This document shows, piece by piece, positions 21,688-32,107 of a DNA stretch of 64,000 nucleotides. The DNA comes from Cylindrotheca closterium. Its lineage: Eukaryota; Bacillariophyta; Bacillariophyceae; Bacillariales; Bacillariaceae. How positions within the stretch are numbered: the first letter of the stretch is position 1; each line of letters opens with the position of its first letter. The stretch covers positions 1,221,378 to 1,285,377 of the forward strand of contig CAKOGP040001112.1 of the NCBI GenBank assembly GCA_933822405.4, given 5' to 3'. Made by a program: the position numbers and the translations under genes. The notes below the pieces were generated by a model. That model had not been told where the DNA came from. It was given only the letters and a program-made list of their open reading frames with translations, and searched no databases.

Positions 21688-23337
21688 ATGGTTGATGAGA
21701 CTAGTGACTCAGCGGCGAAGCCACAGGCCAAAAAGCGAAGACGAAGTCAAACGAGCCCTGCAGGACGAAAGAAGAAAGAAGACCAAGCTCAATCAACCAC
21801 GCCAACAATTTTTGGTGATCCGATAAGAACATTGATCATTGACAATGGCGGATTCAACCTCAAGTATGGGTGGTCTACAGACCAACGTCCTGAGATAATC
21901 CCTAATATAACCGCTCGTCTGAAGCATCAATTCACGGTATTAGTGGGAGATGAATTGAATCAAGTGCAGAATCCAAATAGCCTGCATGCTAACACCCGCT
22001 CAACTGAAAGAGGAATGATTGTGAACCTTGGAAACCAGACATTGGTATGGAAAAGAATGCTTGACAAGCTTGGGGTCATAGTACCACAAAATTCTGAGGC
22101 TGCGGGAGCATTTGGGTGGTCAATAAACTCAAGAAAACGCACGGCTGTTGCTGATTCCGAACAAAAAATTCCAAGCAACACCGTTGCTGTACTTCTTCTT
22201 TTGCCACCACACTGTCCTCGTGTGCTGCTGAATCAGATTTTAAACGTTTGGTTGACTGACTTCGGAGTCTGTCGCATTGGCTTTGCAATATCTTCCATCA
22301 TGGCAGGTGAAGAGCATTCGAAATGGTGCACCTCCTGCACGATCGATCTTGGTTGGTCGTCCACATTAGTCGTCCCAAGCTTCAAGAAAAAACCTGTAAC
22401 CCATACCGCCATCCGACGGATGCCTATTGGTGGACGACACATGATTAACATGCTGAAATACTACATGAGCTACAGACAGTACAATCTTATGGAGCAAGAG
22501 ATTATAATGCGGGAGGTATTTGAATGTTTGAGCTTTGTTGCCTTAGACTTTGGACATGAAATGAAAATTGCGCAAGATACTCCAGCAGGGAGGCGGCATT
22601 ATGATCGTGATTTCATTCTACCGGATTATCAAACAAGCCATCGCAGTTCTACCAGACTTCCCTTAGCCCTGCAGAAAGAAATCGAAATGCAGCAAGCCGG
22701 GATAGACAATGATCAAGAAGAGGACGACGAGGATGACGACGAGGACTTCAATGACGAGGGAAGTGATGGATCGAACTGTAGTGAAGGCGATAACGACGTT
22801 GAAGACAATGCCGACTCAGAAGACGAAACTGAAGAAGAAAAACGGACGAGACTCCTTCGAGAGAGGGCCGAGCGCGAACGGTTGCGGAAGGCTCAAGAAC
22901 AGGAAGAACAAGCCCTTCTAGTGTCTGTGGAACGGTTCACTGTACCAGAAGTCCTCTTCCGGCCACAGGATGCTGGGATGCAGGCGCAACTAGTGGGACT
23001 TTCTCAGGCTGTTGTGCAAGCGGTTGAGGCCTGTCCGGAGCCATACCATCCCGCGCTTTACCGTTCCGTCTTCATTACCGGTGGTGTCTCTAAAATTCCC
23101 AATTTGAAAGAAAGATTAGAAGCCGAACTCCGAAGTCTTGTGTCCCCAGACTACCAAGTATGCGTGGCATCATCCGAATCTCCAATTGCCCAGTGTTGGA
23201 TTGGGGGACAAAAGTGGATAAAAGATAAAAGCGTGGCGGAATGGAGTATTGGTGCTGAGTCATTGGTTGCTACCCCTGACAAGCAAAGGGGGGTTTACAG
23301 CAGCTTACTTATTCAAAATGGAGGGTGGTACATCTGA
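21688..23337 (+). CDS. ARP6: Actin-related protein ARP6
   Basis: Single exon, 549 residues from the ATG at 21688. An N-terminal basic tail (PQAKKRRRSQ) precedes the actin fold, which opens with TLIIDNGGFNLKYGWS and later has CTIDLGWSSTLVVPSF. The C-terminal half carries ERFTVPEVLFRPQDAGMQ and FITGGVSKIPNLKERLEAEL, the ARP6 text with its ERFxVPExLF signature. ARP6 is a subunit of the SWR1/SRCAP complex that loads histone H2A.Z. The usual length is about 400-440. Here a run of about 90 residues dominated by Asp and Glu, followed by a charged helix, is inserted between the two halves (about residues 335-420). Nuclear function is inferred from the family. Confidence 0.87.
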   Translation: MVDETSDSAAKPQAKKRRRSQTSPAGRKKKEDQAQSTTPTIFGDPIRTLIIDNGGFNLKYGWSTDQRPEIIPNITARLKHQFTVLVGDELNQVQNPNSLHANTRSTERGMIVNLGNQTLVWKRMLDKLGVIVPQNSEAAGAFGWSINSRKRTAVADSEQKIPSNTVAVLLLLPPHCPRVLLNQILNVWLTDFGVCRIGFAISSIMAGEEHSKWCTSCTIDLGWSSTLVVPSFKKKPVTHTAIRRMPIGGRHMINMLKYYMSYRQYNLMEQEIIMREVFECLSFVALDFGHEMKIAQDTPAGRRHYDRDFILPDYQTSHRSSTRLPLALQKEIEMQQAGIDNDQEEDDEDDDEDFNDEGSDGSNCSEGDNDVEDNADSEDETEEEKRTRLLRERAERERLRKAQEQEEQALLVSVERFTVPEVLFRPQDAGMQAQLVGLSQAVVQAVEACPEPYHPALYRSVFITGGVSKIPNLKERLEAELRSLVSPDYQVCVASSESPIAQCWIGGQKWIKDKSVAEWSIGAESLVATPDKQRGVYSSLLIQNGGWYI

Positions 23338-23644
23338 TCGGGGTGGCGGAGCGGAAGGTATCACTATCATCCTCTACTACGACTCCTTTGAATAAAATAG
23401 TACTAAGTAAGTTCGCATATATTATCGAATCTTGCGCTTTTTCTGCGACGTACGAAAACATCGTGAGTCACGTGAGCGGTCGCTGTGAAAACTGATGGCC
23501 AAGAATCCGTTCTACCATCAAACAATTCAACAAGATATCAGCAATTGCGACAATAATATTTATATGGATTCATGGAGCAGAATCTGACTAGTGATTGTAT
23601 TTGAATAGGAGAAACTGCTAGGGTCCGCAGCAGCACAAAGGGAA
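23338..23644. other. Intergenic promoter region
   Basis: About 300 bp before the SLC4 gene. A GTGAGTCACGTGAGCGG-like segment near 23464-23480 contains TGAGTCA-type and CACGTG-type cores, common plant and algal bZIP or bHLH targets. No gene is visible. Confidence 0.35.
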
Positions 23645-25709
23645 ATGGCAATTGTTGGACATCTCGGTTGCCCATTGGCACTTCTGATGATATTGATGAC
23701 CAATGTTTCCAGTTGTTTCAGCTTCCAACAGACTCTCCCGATTACTCCGCACGTTAGAACGTCCATTGGAGCAATATATCACTCAGGCCCTGCGAGTGAT
23801 TGGTCGTCTCTAAATCTAGGAGGACTATCGGGCTTGAGGAGCTCGGCAGGCCATCGATCTGATGGTCCTAGAATCCATGGGAATGGACGTCGAAAAGCTG
23901 CATCTCTGTCCCTGGCAAAAGGTTTTTTCGAAAACTTGGAGAGTCAGAGTGGAAAAGACTACGAATGGATTGCGGCACGACCACCGCTTTCCCGAGTTAT
24001 GATGTAAGTTGGATTAGCAGTCTTTCAGTCAAAACCTTTGCATTTCAATCTGATTTATTGCCGTCTACACCTACAGTCGAGACATCTTGCGGCGGAAGGA
24101 ATGCTACATTTCAGATTGGACAGACGGTCTAAAGGATATGAAGAAAGTTGTACCCGCCATCCTCTTTCTCTATTTCGCATGCCTTGCACCGGCAATCAGC
24201 TTTGGAACAATTGCATCACAAATCACCAAGAATTCTATGGGAGTAGTTGAGTTTCTTTTGAGTGCAGGTACTAGCGGGATGGTAAGTGAAACTTGTTTCA
24301 TTTCCCAAGAACTCCGCTTTATTCTCATGATTCGTTTTCTAGGCGTATTCAATATTGTGTGGTCAACCAATGGCATTCATTGCTCCAACAGGATTGACTC
24401 TAGCGTTCATTTCAGGGCTCTTTAGGTTCTGTTCTTTGAAGGGGCTTCCGTTTTTTCCCATTTACTCATGGGTCGGACTGTGGACAAGCTTTTTCTTTAC
24501 AGTGCTCGGCCTTGCTGGGTCAAGTCAGTTGATCCGATATTGCACTCGATTTACCGATGAAATCTTCAACGCCTTGCTTAGTCTCAACTTCATCTACGAA
24601 GCTCTAGCATCTCTTCGCCGAAACTTTAAACAAGCCGACCCCATGAATTTGACAATGCCGTTTGTTTCGTTGGGGATGGCGTTGACAACGTTCTTCGCAA
24701 CGATGAGTGTTACAGCTTTCGAAAGCAGTAAGTTTTTGAATCAAAAGATCCGATCTTTCGTGAAGGATTTTGGGCCGGTCACAATATTTGTGGCTATGTC
24801 TTGCTTCAATACATGGGGGGATATCAGGAAGTTTGCTGTCCCCACATTATCCGTTCCCGACACATTTCAACTCGCAGGAGGAAGAAACTTCCTTATACCT
24901 TTGAACGATGTCCCAATAAAAATCAAACTCCTATGTAGTTTGCCTGCCGTGCTTCTCACAGCATTATTCTACATGGACCAAAACATCAGCGTTCGAGTAG
25001 TCAACAATCCTGATAATGGACTGAAAAAGGGAGCAGCTTACAACTTGGATATGGTTGCACTCGGACTAATAACTGGAGGTCAGTCGTCTTTGTTTTGGCA
25101 GCATATATTTTTACTACACTAACAGCTTCAAACCCATCTACAGTCCTCTCAATTTTCGGTTTACCTTGGATGTGTGGGGCTACTGTGCAATCAATGAATC
25201 ACGTACGAGCGTTGACAGAGACGCAGTTCAATCCAGAAACTGAAGAAGTTGAAATTGTCAGTGTTACTGAAACAAGGTTGACAGGTTTTGTGATTCACGC
25301 ACTGATGGCTTCGTCGCTCCTACTACTGCCTGTCATTCGATTAGTACCTATACCTGTCGTTTCAGGTGTATTTCTATTCCTTGGGCGGAAACTGATGAGC
25401 GGCAATTCATTCTTGAAGCGTTGTCGTGACAGTTTCGTAGAGAAAAAAAGGCTTCCATTGGACCACCCAATGCAAAAACTAGGTCGAAAACGAATGTCCG
25501 CGTTCACATTGGTCCAAATTCTCTGTCTTGCTGGACTGTGGTCTTTTAAGCAGAATCCTTCAACTGCCATATTCTTCCCTAGCGTCATTGGGATGCTGAT
25601 GGTAGTTCGATCTGCAGTTCTGCCAAAGTTCTTTTCAGAAGAAGAGCTTACGGAGTTGGGTGACGCCACACCCAGCAAGCACACTGATGAAGATGAAATA
25701 AATATGTGA
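23645..25709 (+). CDS. SLC4-family bicarbonate transporter with plastid presequence
   Basis: Four exons (23645-24003, 24077-24281, 24343-25078, 25144-25709), introns of 73, 61 and 65 bp, about 621 residues. The N terminus is a signal peptide (LALLMILMTNVSSCFSFQQ) ending in an ASAF-like Ser-Cys-Phe, followed by a Ser/Arg-rich transit-like stretch, so plastid import is likely. The transporter core has SLC4 landmarks: ILFLYFACLAPAISFG, GTSGMAYSILCGQPMAFIAP, GLITGVLSIFGLPWMCGATVQ across the last intron, RLTGFVIHALMASSLLLLPV, and PIPVVSGVFLFLG. SLC4 proteins in diatoms take up bicarbonate. This one lacks the long cytosolic N-terminal domain of animal AE/NBC proteins. A borate or general anion role (plant BOR1 is related) is possible. 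A location in a plastid envelope would place it in the inner steps of carbon concentration. That is inference. Confidence 0.85.
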
Positions 25710-25812
25710 TCTTTATGTTGATTATTAATGCTACCAACTACAAATGCTAGAAAAGATATACAGAAAGTGACCTGTCTCATGCCTTCTATTGTAAAAGTAA
25801 TTACACTTCACA

Positions 25813-28159
25813 TCACTTTGAATGCCTTATTTCCCTCATTGCGTGAAGTATGTGCTCCATCCCGATGTATACCTCATCTCCGAATTCAGAGTTTTGCAGT
25901 GCTATCAAGCATGCTTCACGACACAAGCCTTCAACATCTGCCCCTGTTCCCCCATGCTTGTATAGCCCTCGAGCGATGTCAGCGAGAGTGACGTCACTAG
26001 CTAGAGGGATATTCTTTGTCCTGAGCGTCAAGATTTCTAGTAGCTCTTCAGTGTTGGGAAGGTCAAGGTGAAAGTGTTCTTGTAGCCTTCCAGGGCGAAG
26101 GAGAGCAGAATCTAAAGCTTGCAGTCGATTTGTACACGCGATAACTAAAACCCTGCTTGTCGTTATTGAACTCGAAACTCCATCCATCTCATTCAATAAA
26201 GTAGATAAAATCCTGGACGATAGATTCTGCGTGTCATCTTCTTCACGGTTGATGGCAATAGCATCTATTTCATCGAGAAACAACACGCTAAAAAAAGTGT
26301 CGCATTACGTGCAGAAGGTTTAGTAGCCAGACAATCAGTGATTCAACAGTCAAGTGGTAACCGTAAGCTTACCACGGAGAAGCGGCTCTTGCCCGCGCAA
26401 AAAGTGATCGCAATAATGCCTCTGAGCCTCCGAGCCATTTGTCCAATACATCTGCTGCCCGCACTTGAATCGTCGGGAGGTTCAGCGAGGCAGCTAGACA
26501 ACGTGCTGCTTGGGTTTTGCCACAACCAGATGGCCCGTGAAATAGCACACCAGGTGGAGGTTGTATCCATGCCTCGCGTGTTTCTTCAGGTTGGTCCATT
26601 TGTCGGAGAAAAATCCGCCAGGGCAAGACAACATTTCTCATGACGTGTGCCCTCGCTTGTGAGTAGGCTGCAAAATCACTCCAACCGTCATCCCCGTCTT
26701 CAAGTTTGGGCTTTACAACATCCAAGTCCGACAATTGGGAAGGGATGCAAGTGTGCGAAGCGTCTCGCAGACAGCGCCATCTATCGCTTCTAGTTTGATC
26801 TTGGTCGGATAAAGTCACTCGACGAGTGCTGGCATCCTGATAGATTTGGTGAAGGTCAGCAGCCACACATCCAGCAGTGGAAGAAGCTAAAGCTTTTGAC
26901 CATTTCTCGGTCGTTTTTGAACGGTCTTCGTCCTCTAACAGATCCATCCAAATCATCTCTCTCTGTTCCTGTGTTGGAGGATTGATATGGAATACTCTTT
27001 CCAGTCTATTTATCTTTGTTAATTCCGTTGGCAGCTTTGACGGCACCTGTGATATACCCATAATCCGGCATTGGTTTGAGAATTTGTCAATGAGGGTAGC
27101 AATACAGTTTTGGACAATCGTGTACTCTATATCTCTTGAGGTGTCGTCATCGTCGCCTGTCTCTAACAGATGTAGATCGTCCAAAACACACAGCTGGCAT
27201 CCTTGCAGACTTGGCTCGATGGATTCTTTGTACAGGTCCGTCGTGGTATTTGCCCGAAATACAAGATCTTGCACAGATATCTTTGAAACCCGATGGCCAT
27301 TCTGTTCAAAGCGATGAGCAATACAGCTGCAAAGTCGACTCTTTCCAACACCACTTGGTCCAGCGATGAGGATTGCTGCAGGTGCAATATTTCTCTTGGT
27401 GATACAAAGAGTCGCCATGATTTCGTTCAGTTCGACGTCATAACCTGGGATACCTTGGTGATAACTTATCGGCGTGGAAGCCCGTAATTTCTCGTTTGCT
27501 TTGAAAATTGGCATGTTCTCTATTCTCAAAAAAATGCTACCAGGGGAGCCAAGTCTATATACGACATCATTCGAGATTTGGGCAGATACCTCGACATTTG
27601 AAACTGAAAAAAATGCGTATCCAAAGCACGTTGATATCAACAAGACAGACTTCTTTCTAACAAGGCGTCCTTGAAGGTGACTTTTAAAGAAGGATTCTCG
27701 GTGTATGGAACCCCTCTCAATTCGTCGGGATATGTCATCTCCTATGAAAACGCAACAAAGCTCGAGTGTGCATTGATCTGTTGCATTTACAATTTCCAAT
27801 ATCTCCATGTTCCAAAAGAGTTTTGTTTCGAGGCCATCAGCTTCTCGTGGCAAAGGCGGTTCCATTGGTAGTGGAATCATTTCAACTTTTGGGCGAATAC
27901 TCCCCATAACACAATCTGAATCGCCGTTTTCAGCATCTTGAATTGCCCCAACACTTTGGTGCAGAAAGTCGTACAAAACAGGGTGTATGCATACAACAGA
28001 ATTGTTGCATTCCGAGCTTGCACGAACCGAGACTGCTGAAGCAACGATGGATCCGCAATTCGGCTGGAACAGATGAACAGCAACTTCTTTCTTGGATTCT
28101 GTGCCAACAACCGATTCCGAAATTTCGCAGAGCTCAACCCAAGAGTCATCATGCATCAT
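25813..28159 (-). CDS. Tandem AAA+ ATPase, PEX1/CDC48-like
   Basis: Two exons, 26373-28159 and 25813-26287, joined in phase 2 across an 85 bp intron exactly between RAAS-P and CVLFLDEID, give about 753 residues. The first AAA module has Walker A GPSGVGKS (about residue 266) and a Walker B of CVLDDLHLL, with Asp-Asp instead of Asp-Glu, and a diverged sensor region, so its hydrolysis is doubtful. The second has Walker A GPSGCGKT (about 539), Walker B LFLDEIDAI (about 600), the sensor ACTNR and the LLRPGRL arginine-finger segment. A weak first ring and a strong second ring fit PEX1, and NPPTQEQREMIW after the first module resembles PEX1 too. The DEID box is more like AFG2/SPATA5. I therefore name the class but not the gene. 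N-terminal 230 residues are unrecognised. Confidence 0.72.
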
Positions 28160-28358
28160 GGTTGGAATCTTCCGCTGTTACTTGCATATTCCATGGTTGG
28201 ATATTTTCAGTTTGTGGATCGTGTCGAGTGAGTCCTGAGTTGTGAAATCAACAAACTACAGTTTGAAACTTACTCTTCATACTTTCTATGCAACAGCATC
28301 GTCAACCAGGCATCAATGCGCAATACTCAAGCATTTTTTTTCTAACCAACAACGCATT

Positions 28359-31142
28359 ATGGCAGATAGCAAAAGCAAAACTCCAAAGTTCCTGGTGGGC
28401 CAGGCTGCTGCGAGACAGTTGCAAAGAGAGCTGAACAAGTCTACCAATCCAGCCGAGACGATATCAAGCTTTCAGCGCACACGCTCGCTGCATACAATGC
28501 TTTCCAAGGCATTTGGCACCTCACCAGCATACACAACTTCAAAGAAAAAGACAGAAGTTGAATCATTGGATACTGATCCTGTGTTGGTATTCTTGACCCA
28601 CTTGGGTGTGAGTCAGTATGATGTGCACAAGCGAATTGCCGACACACTTCAAAAACAACTCGAAGATGAAATTCGAAAGGTCACCAATCAAGAGGCTCTT
28701 CTGCACCTACTAAAGAACTGCTGGCACTATGCAACAACTGTTCCAGAACTTCGCCCTATCCTGTGGGGTCTTCTGAAGCAGCTTGGAGATAGGACGCCCC
28801 TAACTGTTTTGAAAGCACTAGCTGAAGACGACGGTGAAGGCAAACAGAAGCACGAAGAAATCTTTCGCCCATTGCCGCCACTCCTAAAGCGATTAGTATG
28901 GGAAGCTGATTGGGACCACAAAATGCCAATCGAAAAAGAGAATATCGATAACCCTTCTGAGTATTCGAAACTAGTACAGTCTACGTTGCTGTTCAAGACA
29001 GTGACTCCGCTTGTGGAAGAGTACACAAGCAATGCCCACTTGATTGAGTCAGCTAAATTGGCATTTGCAACCAGCGTTCATGAACGCCGGATTCTAACGA
29101 CCCAACGACGAGCTCTCGCCCAATCCACGACGACAAAGTCTTCCACCCCTTCCTCGACTGCTGCCCTCTTGCGAGGGAAGGGGACAAATGCTGGAACTAC
29201 AACTTCGATTTCCAATGATAACTCACTTTCGTCCGGAAAAGCAGTGTCTCGAATAAGAGATCTATTGAGTGACAGCAGCAGCGGTTCGATATCCTATCGC
29301 CCAAAGCTCTTGCATGGCATTCTATCTATGCTGATGATGAAACATGGTACAGATCGAGGAGTTCTAACTGACGTAAACTTGCATTGTACACTTGTGGCTG
29401 ACATCCTACTTTCGGCTGGGGGATCGCTTCCGAAAATATATCAACCCCTTCTTACACTTGCGAGAGCTTTGGATGATGCAGTGAAAAATGGCGTATTCTC
29501 AGAAAAAGACTTGATGAAGGTCCAAGGAGCTCTGAAACTGATATTTGCAGCAGATGGTGACAAGACGTCCAGTGAAGAGGAGACAAAGAAGGAGGGTAAA
29601 GGTGAAACAGACGATTCAAGCACTTTCAAACCCAATACATTCTTGAAGCGACAGCTGAACAGGATCATCACAGCTGGTGTCACCGCGATGAAGGAATCGG
29701 ATCCGCAGAGCTTGTTTTTGAACCCCGTAACTGATAACATTGCACCTGGGTATTCCAAAGTTATCAAGAAACCGATGTCGTTAACAACAATCCAGGAGAA
29801 AATTGATAAAAATGTCTATAATTCGCTCCAGGATTGGGAGGTTGATGTGAAGCTCATGTTCAAGAATTGCGCGGATTATAACAAAGGACCGAGTGGAAAG
29901 TGGTTCCGTGACGAAGCAGGCCGCCAATTAAAAGTATTCAAACAAGAAATCTTTTCTCAAGCAAAGAAGCTATATATGGTGGAGGTTCAAAAGAGAACTG
30001 CGGCGAACGATGTGGCGAAACGAAAGCCAGAAGACGAATCACCGAACGTAAACCCTCTCCAACCAATGAACAAGAAAAGAAAGCTCAATCTCGAAGACTA
30101 TTCTCTCAGTATACCGACATTGGCGTCAATGCTATTGAGCGACCCATTTGTCGTGCGCCTCTTGCTCGACCACGTCTTGCGATCCCTTAGAGTTGATGTC
30201 CTCAGCGGGTCGTCAATTCCAGCTGCACACAAAACAATTCCATCAACCTTGCAACTGTTACATATTGCGCAGTGGTCAAGTCAATTCTGTCTTGTAAGGG
30301 GAAAGCGCTACTTGGTGCCAGATGCTGGTTTGATGGAACCGCGGGATTCCTTTCATGAAGCTATCATACCTCATTACTCCCTTCGACGGTATCTCCCTCT
30401 TGTCGTCCATCTAATGCTGGAAGCAAAGCTTGATAAACGGCTATCACCTGGTGGCGACTTAGTCTCGGTATCACAGTCAGTGCCTCGGCCACCTGCCCCT
30501 GTGATTGAACCTGAAACCAAGGCGTATTCTCAGGTTGCAGTTGCCCTCCTACAGGGTGCCTTTGTTTACACTTGCCTACCCGGAAACTCGCAAGAAACTT
30601 CTCTTGCTGTCACATTTTCGAAGTTCTCGCAATCGTTGTTGAGTCTATTACCCAAGGCGTGGGATGAGCAGTCGTTCTTTGCTTGTCTAGTGCCTTCCAT
30701 ATTGCGCCACAAGAGTCGATTGAAAGGTCCTGTACGTGACGCAATACTCACTTCCTGGATAGAATGGCTCAGTGATTCCAAGATCAACGGGGAAAAAGCC
30801 AAAATTGGTTCTATGCTATCTCCAGCGCACGAGTATCTCCTCATTTTGCTCAATGAGTGGTCAAAGTTTGGCAATACCCTTGTCTCTCGTGATATCCTCC
30901 TTCTACATGTACCCCAGATAGTTGAGACAGTAAATGCAACAGAATCCGATCCAAACCGGAAGCTTTCAAGCCTATGGAAGGCAACTGACACGAAGGAAGA
31001 TTTCAACCGAATCAAACAGCAGTACGAACGAATCCTCGGCTTACTGCCGGACGTCAACGACAGTGTTTGGCTTTGCAACATCGGTGGGCAAACTGAAGGA
31101 GGCAGCCAACAACCGGAAAAAACACAAGTATTGGAAGAATGA
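28359..31142 (+). CDS. NELF-B/COBRA1-like protein with internal bromodomain
   Basis: Single exon, 927 residues from the ATG at 28359 (the frame upstream starts only with GTG). Residues about 430-545 are a bromodomain: the ZA loop has FLNPVTDNIAPGYSKVIKKP, then TIQEKIDKNVYNSLQDW, and the acetyl-lysine contact Asn is in NCADYN (Asn 508). The flanks are all-helical. N-terminal text such as FLTHLGVSQYDVHKRI, LLHLLKNCWHYATTVPELRP and VTPLVEEYTSNAHLIES, and C-terminal text such as TLASMLLSDPFVVRLLLDHV, follow the order and spacing of human NELF-B as I know it. NELF-B is a subunit of the negative elongation factor that pauses RNA polymerase II. The animal protein is about 580 residues and has no bromodomain. 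The bromodomain call is firm. The NELF-B call is a by-eye family match and needs a profile search. Confidence 0.75.
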   Translation: MADSKSKTPKFLVGQAAARQLQRELNKSTNPAETISSFQRTRSLHTMLSKAFGTSPAYTTSKKKTEVESLDTDPVLVFLTHLGVSQYDVHKRIADTLQKQLEDEIRKVTNQEALLHLLKNCWHYATTVPELRPILWGLLKQLGDRTPLTVLKALAEDDGEGKQKHEEIFRPLPPLLKRLVWEADWDHKMPIEKENIDNPSEYSKLVQSTLLFKTVTPLVEEYTSNAHLIESAKLAFATSVHERRILTTQRRALAQSTTTKSSTPSSTAALLRGKGTNAGTTTSISNDNSLSSGKAVSRIRDLLSDSSSGSISYRPKLLHGILSMLMMKHGTDRGVLTDVNLHCTLVADILLSAGGSLPKIYQPLLTLARALDDAVKNGVFSEKDLMKVQGALKLIFAADGDKTSSEEETKKEGKGETDDSSTFKPNTFLKRQLNRIITAGVTAMKESDPQSLFLNPVTDNIAPGYSKVIKKPMSLTTIQEKIDKNVYNSLQDWEVDVKLMFKNCADYNKGPSGKWFRDEAGRQLKVFKQEIFSQAKKLYMVEVQKRTAANDVAKRKPEDESPNVNPLQPMNKKRKLNLEDYSLSIPTLASMLLSDPFVVRLLLDHVLRSLRVDVLSGSSIPAAHKTIPSTLQLLHIAQWSSQFCLVRGKRYLVPDAGLMEPRDSFHEAIIPHYSLRRYLPLVVHLMLEAKLDKRLSPGGDLVSVSQSVPRPPAPVIEPETKAYSQVAVALLQGAFVYTCLPGNSQETSLAVTFSKFSQSLLSLLPKAWDEQSFFACLVPSILRHKSRLKGPVRDAILTSWIEWLSDSKINGEKAKIGSMLSPAHEYLLILLNEWSKFGNTLVSRDILLLHVPQIVETVNATESDPNRKLSSLWKATDTKEDFNRIKQQYERILGLLPDVNDSVWLCNIGGQTEGGSQQPEKTQVLEE

Positions 31143-31319
31143 TAAGTAATGATATGCAAGACAATGCTATCGATGCTTTTGGAAATCATCATCACTCCAA
31201 AATTAGCTTTTAGGACTACCATCTAGTCTACACCTATATAAATTTACACCGAATGATTCAACAACTTGGCAGAGATACATCGCCCGTTTTCTATTGTTGC
31301 GCAGATCGCGAAGCCACCA

Positions 31320-31934
31320 CTACATTGCCTTGATTTCAGCTACAAGCTCTTTAAGCGCCTCCAAGCTTTCCAAGGCCATTTCATCCCTACTTGTTGCTGC
31401 ATGTTCAACTTTTGTTTCGGCGCCACCCTTTTTTGGAGCCATGCCTATGTTTATCAGGTTCTTTGGTTCTGCTGTTGTCTTTTGTGACTCAATTACTGCA
31501 AAATCCATAGTAAAACCAAGAGAGCTGAGAGCATAAATAGTGAGTATCACAGCCGCAAATGCAAACAATACAACTTGGCTTCGTCGGGTGCTTCGAATAG
31601 AACTGTGTTGAAGACAGTTGGGTTCTTGAAGGTCCTCCCTTTGTGCATGCCATTTTTCTTCATCCTTTTGGAATATCTCTGTATATTCTTTAGAATCCAC
31701 CGAGGTGTCAGTTATTGAAGGAGCCTTCCTATCTGACTCATCTTTCGTTGGACGAGCTTGTTTTGATTGTGAACGAGGTTTGATTGAAAGATTTTCAGTG
31801 CTGGTTGCCCCAGGTTCGTTATCGTCGTCTTCCATTGATCTTCGAGGATCACAGAAACCGTTGAGAAGTTGTCGCAATCCTCCGAAGGCATCATGTTCTC
31901 GAAAAAAGATGCCCTGGTCAGCCGGTCTTGTCAT
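31320..31934 (-). CDS. Hypothetical single-pass membrane protein
   Basis: Single exon, 204 residues, ATG at 31934. The first 120 residues are hydrophilic and charged with Ser/Lys-rich low complexity. One hydrophobic segment, VVLFAFAAVILTIYALSSLGF (about residues 121-141), is flanked by RSTRRSQ on the N-terminal side, suggesting the N terminus faces the cytosol. A short helical C-terminal tail follows (EMALESLEALKELVAEIKAM). No family is recognised. It is convergent with the NELF-B-like gene about 180 bp away. Confidence 0.6.
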   Translation of the reverse strand: MTRPADQGIFFREHDAFGGLRQLLNGFCDPRRSMEDDDNEPGATSTENLSIKPRSQSKQARPTKDESDRKAPSITDTSVDSKEYTEIFQKDEEKWHAQREDLQEPNCLQHSSIRSTRRSQVVLFAFAAVILTIYALSSLGFTMDFAVIESQKTTAEPKNLINIGMAPKKGGAETKVEHAATSRDEMALESLEALKELVAEIKAM

Positions 31935-32107
31935 TGATGTCTTTATTCTGTTGTATGGTTGAGCACGAAGCTGTTGGTTCCGGGTTTCTTTTGCTGGTAA
32001 AATTATTACGCCGTCAAAATGTGCCTCTAAAATCTGGTTCGATGCATAGATTGGTGGTAAGGAAGCGGCATTCTACTGTAGTTACTTTGCTAATAGGTTG
32101 AAATGAT

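Noticed and set aside
25813..28159. Naming the AAA+ protein PEX1 outright
   Set aside because: The weak first module and its Asp-Asp Walker B fit PEX1, but the DEID motif in the second module fits AFG2-like proteins better, so only the class is given. Its closeness to PEX10 is no evidence in a eukaryote.
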